This document shows positions 50,934 to 53,057 of a stretch of 53,057 bases of DNA, one piece after another. The position numbers were made by a program, and so were the translations under genes. Numbering within the stretch: the first letter of the stretch is position 1; every line of letters starts with the position of its first letter. Source of the DNA: Gudongella sp051744365. GTDB taxonomy: Bacteria; Bacillota; Clostridia; Tissierellales; Tissierellaceae. Under the pieces are notes generated by a model. The model worked only from the letters and a program-made list of their open reading frames with translations. It had not been told where the DNA came from and searched no databases. Location: assembly GCA_051744365.1 (NCBI GenBank), contig JBNJCX010000010.1, positions 1 through 53,057 on the forward strand, in the 5' to 3' direction.

Positions 50934-51836
50934 CTATTTGGCCATTAGAGTAGCCAGTACAATTGAATTCAGCTTTGCTTCCTCATTGTCTGCCCTGGAT
51001 GTCAGTACTATAGGTCTACTTGTTCCGACAATAAGTCCTGCTGATTTTGCATTGGCTAAAAAGCTCAATGCTTTATATAGAATATTTCCTGCTTCTATAT
51101 CCGGAGCAAGAAGTATATCAGCATCTCCTGCAACAACACTGTCTATCCCCTTTATTCGTGCTGATTCCTTACTGACTGCATTATCAAGTGCAAATGGTCC
51201 GTCAACAATGCAGCCCTTTATTTCACCGGCTTTGTTCATATCAGCCAACTCCTTGGCATGAACTGTTGCCTCCATCTTAGGACTTACCTTCTCCTTTGCT
51301 GCAAGCACAGCAACCTTAGGCTCTTGTATGCCAAGAGAATGGGCCAGCTGAACTGCATTTTCAATGATCTGCTTCTTCTGGTTCAAGTCAGGGGCTATTA
51401 TCATAGCAGCATCTGTTACAATGAATACCTTGTGATATGTGGGAACATCAAACACCGCAACGTGGCTTATTACACTACCTGTTCTCAAGCCGATTTCCGG
51501 ATTAAGAACAGCCTTCATTATTACAGATGTGTCGATTAGTCCCTTCATCAGAACCTGGGCCTTTCCACTGCTTACAAGCTCTGTGGCCTTTCTTGTGGCT
51601 TCAACGCCATCCTTTTCGTCTATAATCTCGATTCCATCAAGGCTGAATAAAAGCTTTGCAGCCAGCTTCTCAATACTCTCCCTATCTCCCACTAGAATCG
51701 GATCAGCAATGCCTTTTTCGTAAGCAACCTTGATTGCTCCCAATACATCCTCATCCTGTGCTACGGCTACTGCTATTTTCTTCGGTCCTTTCTCCTGCGC
51801 CAGTTTAAACAAACTCTCAAAACTATTTGCCATCAT
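50934..51836 (-). CDS. ptb: Phosphate butyryltransferase (phosphotransbutyrylase)
   Basis: Converts butyryl-CoA or branched acyl-CoA and phosphate to acyl-phosphate and CoA. 300 residues (299 from the second of two adjacent ATGs). PTA/PTB family signatures: KKIAVAVAQDEDVLGAIK, PILVGDRESI, GKAQVLMKGLIDTSVIMKAV, and the C-terminal GLIVGTSRPIVLTSRAD. The first ATG overlaps the upstream buk stop by 4 nt (ATGA), and the next buk is 9 nt downstream, so all three are tightly linked. Confidence 0.96.
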   Translation of the reverse strand: MMANSFESLFKLAQEKGPKKIAVAVAQDEDVLGAIKVAYEKGIADPILVGDRESIEKLAAKLLFSLDGIEIIDEKDGVEATRKATELVSSGKAQVLMKGLIDTSVIMKAVLNPEIGLRTGSVISHVAVFDVPTYHKVFIVTDAAMIIAPDLNQKKQIIENAVQLAHSLGIQEPKVAVLAAKEKVSPKMEATVHAKELADMNKAGEIKGCIVDGPFALDNAVSKESARIKGIDSVVAGDADILLAPDIEAGNILYKALSFLANAKSAGLIVGTSRPIVLTSRADNEEAKLNSIVLATLMAK

Positions 51837-52915
51837 TCCACCTCTTCCTCATATAGTTTGAAATCCTCTTCTCCATCAAGCACCCTCCTAGCTCCCTTGT
51901 TTAGAGCTTCCATTTCATCCTCACCGGGATAAACTGTTACAGGTGCCATAAATGATACCATTTCTTCTATATAATCAACCAGGTACTGGGAATATGCAAG
52001 CCCCCCAGTAAGTATGATTCCTTGGATTTCTCCCTTCAATACCGGTCCGCACAGACCAATTTCCTTTCCAATTTGATAAGCCATTGCCTCGTAAATCAAC
52101 TTGGCATACTGATCGCCTGAATCAATTCTCTCCATGACTTCTCTTCCATCAAAAGTTCCAAGATAGGACATCAATCCTCCATTGCCCTGGATCATCTTTT
52201 TCATCTCTGCTTCAGTATACTTTCCTGAAAAGCACATTCTTACTACATCACCAACAGGCAATCCTCCCGACCTCTCCGGGGAAAACGGTCCCATCTGGTT
52301 CGCATTGTTGGCATCAACTATTTTCCCCTGAAGAATAGGAGATACTGTGATACCTCCCCCTAAATGAGCTACAATAAGATTCAGCTTATCTACAGTAGTA
52401 TTGTGCTCCCTGGCATACCTGTGACATACTGCCTTGATGTTCAGTGCGTGGACCAGAGACTTTCTCTCAATTTCCTTCAGTCCTGAAATTCTTGCAACAT
52501 CGTGGAATTCATCCACAGCTACCGGATCTACTATAAAGGATGGAATCCCTTCCTTATCTGCTATACCTCTTGCAAGCAAACCTCCAAGATTTGATGCATG
52601 TTGTCCCTGTACTCCAATTCTAAGATCTTCTGCCAATGCGTCTGTCACCTTGTAGGTACCGCTTGGAATAGACTTTAACAGTCCGCCTCTTCCGACAACA
52701 CATTGCAGCTCGTTTAATCCAATATTCTCATCACTAAGCCAATCCAGAATTATACCTTGTCTATAGTCATACTGATCTGCAATGGTGCTGAACTTATTAA
52801 GATCCTCAATTCCATGATCCAGTTTTTTTGTCCTGATTTCCTCCTGACCTTCAAAAATCGAAACCTTTGTGGATGTCGATCCCGGATTGATTGCCAATAC
52901 GTATTTCCTTTCCAT
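51833..52915 (-). CDS. buk: Butyrate kinase (second paralogue)
   Basis: 360 residues, same domain plan as its paralogue: AINPGSTSTKVSIFEGQ, VVGRGGLLKSI, DPVAVDEFHDVARISGL, VAHLGGGITVSPILQG and ILTGGLAYSQ. The two kinases differ at many positions throughout, so this is not a recent duplication. Different chain-length or branched-acid preferences are plausible but untested. GGGGGATG-type ribosome site before the ATG, 19 nt after the CdaR-like gene; its stop overlaps ptb. Confidence 0.96.
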   Translation of the reverse strand: MERKYVLAINPGSTSTKVSIFEGQEEIRTKKLDHGIEDLNKFSTIADQYDYRQGIILDWLSDENIGLNELQCVVGRGGLLKSIPSGTYKVTDALAEDLRIGVQGQHASNLGGLLARGIADKEGIPSFIVDPVAVDEFHDVARISGLKEIERKSLVHALNIKAVCHRYAREHNTTVDKLNLIVAHLGGGITVSPILQGKIVDANNANQMGPFSPERSGGLPVGDVVRMCFSGKYTEAEMKKMIQGNGGLMSYLGTFDGREVMERIDSGDQYAKLIYEAMAYQIGKEIGLCGPVLKGEIQGIILTGGLAYSQYLVDYIEEMVSFMAPVTVYPGEDEMEALNKGARRVLDGEEDFKLYEEEVE

Positions 52916-52934
52916 AGCATCCCCCTTGTTCTAT

Positions 52935-53057
52935 TTATTCTTCTATAATTGTAATCTGAGCTACCGGTGGTTCAATATTGTCGATAGTGAGATTTTCTGT
53001 CTCTTCCATATTTATTTCAACCTGATATTCACCGGCCTCATAGTTCTCAAGATCAAC
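52935..53057 (-). CDS. CdaR/YbbR-domain protein (partial, 3' end only)
   Basis: Only the last 40 codons are in the window; the gene continues past the right edge. The sequence VDLENYEAGEYQVEINMEE resembles the closing strand pair of a YbbR repeat, where (V/I)DL-x-x-x-x-x-G-x-(Y/H)-x-V-x-V is typical, and ends ITIIEE. YbbR/CdaR proteins regulate the c-di-AMP cyclase CdaA at the membrane; cdaA would be expected just beyond the edge. It is 19 nt from buk, likely in the same operon. A short sequence, so moderate confidence. Confidence 0.6.
   Translation of the reverse strand, partial: VDLENYEAGEYQVEINMEETENLTIDNIEPPVAQITIIEE

Overview
The window looks like a chromosomal segment of a low-GC, strictly anaerobic, amino-acid-fermenting Firmicute of the Clostridia/Tissierellia type. 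Grounds for this: strong AGGAGG-type ribosome binding sites with some GTG and TTG starts; a clostridial-order tig-clpP-clpX-lon-ysxC block; FabK in place of FabI; rubredoxin; ferredoxin-dependent 2-oxoacid oxidoreductase; and two butyrate kinases with a phosphotransbutyrylase. A GerMN-type lipoprotein hints at a spore-former. The species assignment is inference. No phage, insertion sequence, CRISPR array or classical defence island was seen; this is mostly core genome.

Layout. 1-250: a cobalamin riboswitch and terminator reading leftward, so the controlled gene lies outside the window. 332-5218 (minus): DUF503, nth and a VanW/G5 surface protein, then a Kbl-type aminotransferase and the B12-dependent tRNA enzyme QueG. 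5324-8462 (plus): rodA, then a PadR / DUF1700 / DUF4097 envelope module. 8499-17149 (mostly minus): tdk; an mgtC-cyclophilin-QueG-like operon; a lone DUF1667 gene (plus); MATE; a peptidase remnant behind hemolysin III; map with an overlapping TPR gene; nitroreductase; PAP2. 17283-28607: a UvrD-like helicase, a GerMN lipoprotein, a HAD phosphatase, an EEP hydrolase, DegV, pepT, an aminotransferase IV, cardiolipin synthase and typA. 28763-35695: an orphan RsbW-like ATPase, rubredoxin and the protein-quality-control block. 35824-39577: tRNA-Leu, a second DegV, glmM and cca.

39686-46505 is the type II fatty-acid synthesis locus: fabH-fabK-fabD-fabG-acpP-fabF on minus, and fabZ plus an NMO/FabK-like flavoprotein divergently on plus. 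46544-53057 (minus) is one long operon. It starts with a gene whose C-terminus resembles CdaR/YbbR, cut by the window edge, followed by buk-ptb-buk, a P-loop ATPase, and a four-subunit 2-oxoacid:ferredoxin oxidoreductase. Read together, these oxidise (probably branched-chain) 2-oxoacids to acyl-CoA plus reduced ferredoxin, convert acyl-CoA to acyl-phosphate, and make ATP and the free acid. The same acyl-CoAs could prime FabH next door.

The points most worth a second look are: a perfect 8-bp inverted repeat with a 9-nt spacer (the spacer length of the HrcA operator) over the tig-clpP-clpX promoter; a perfect 9-bp inverted repeat in the fabH/fabZ divergent region; the P-loop ATPase in the buk/vor operon; a second, shortened QueG-like protein; and a peptidase C-terminal scar fused behind hemolysin III. 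I did not find anything I would call a clearly new biological system.
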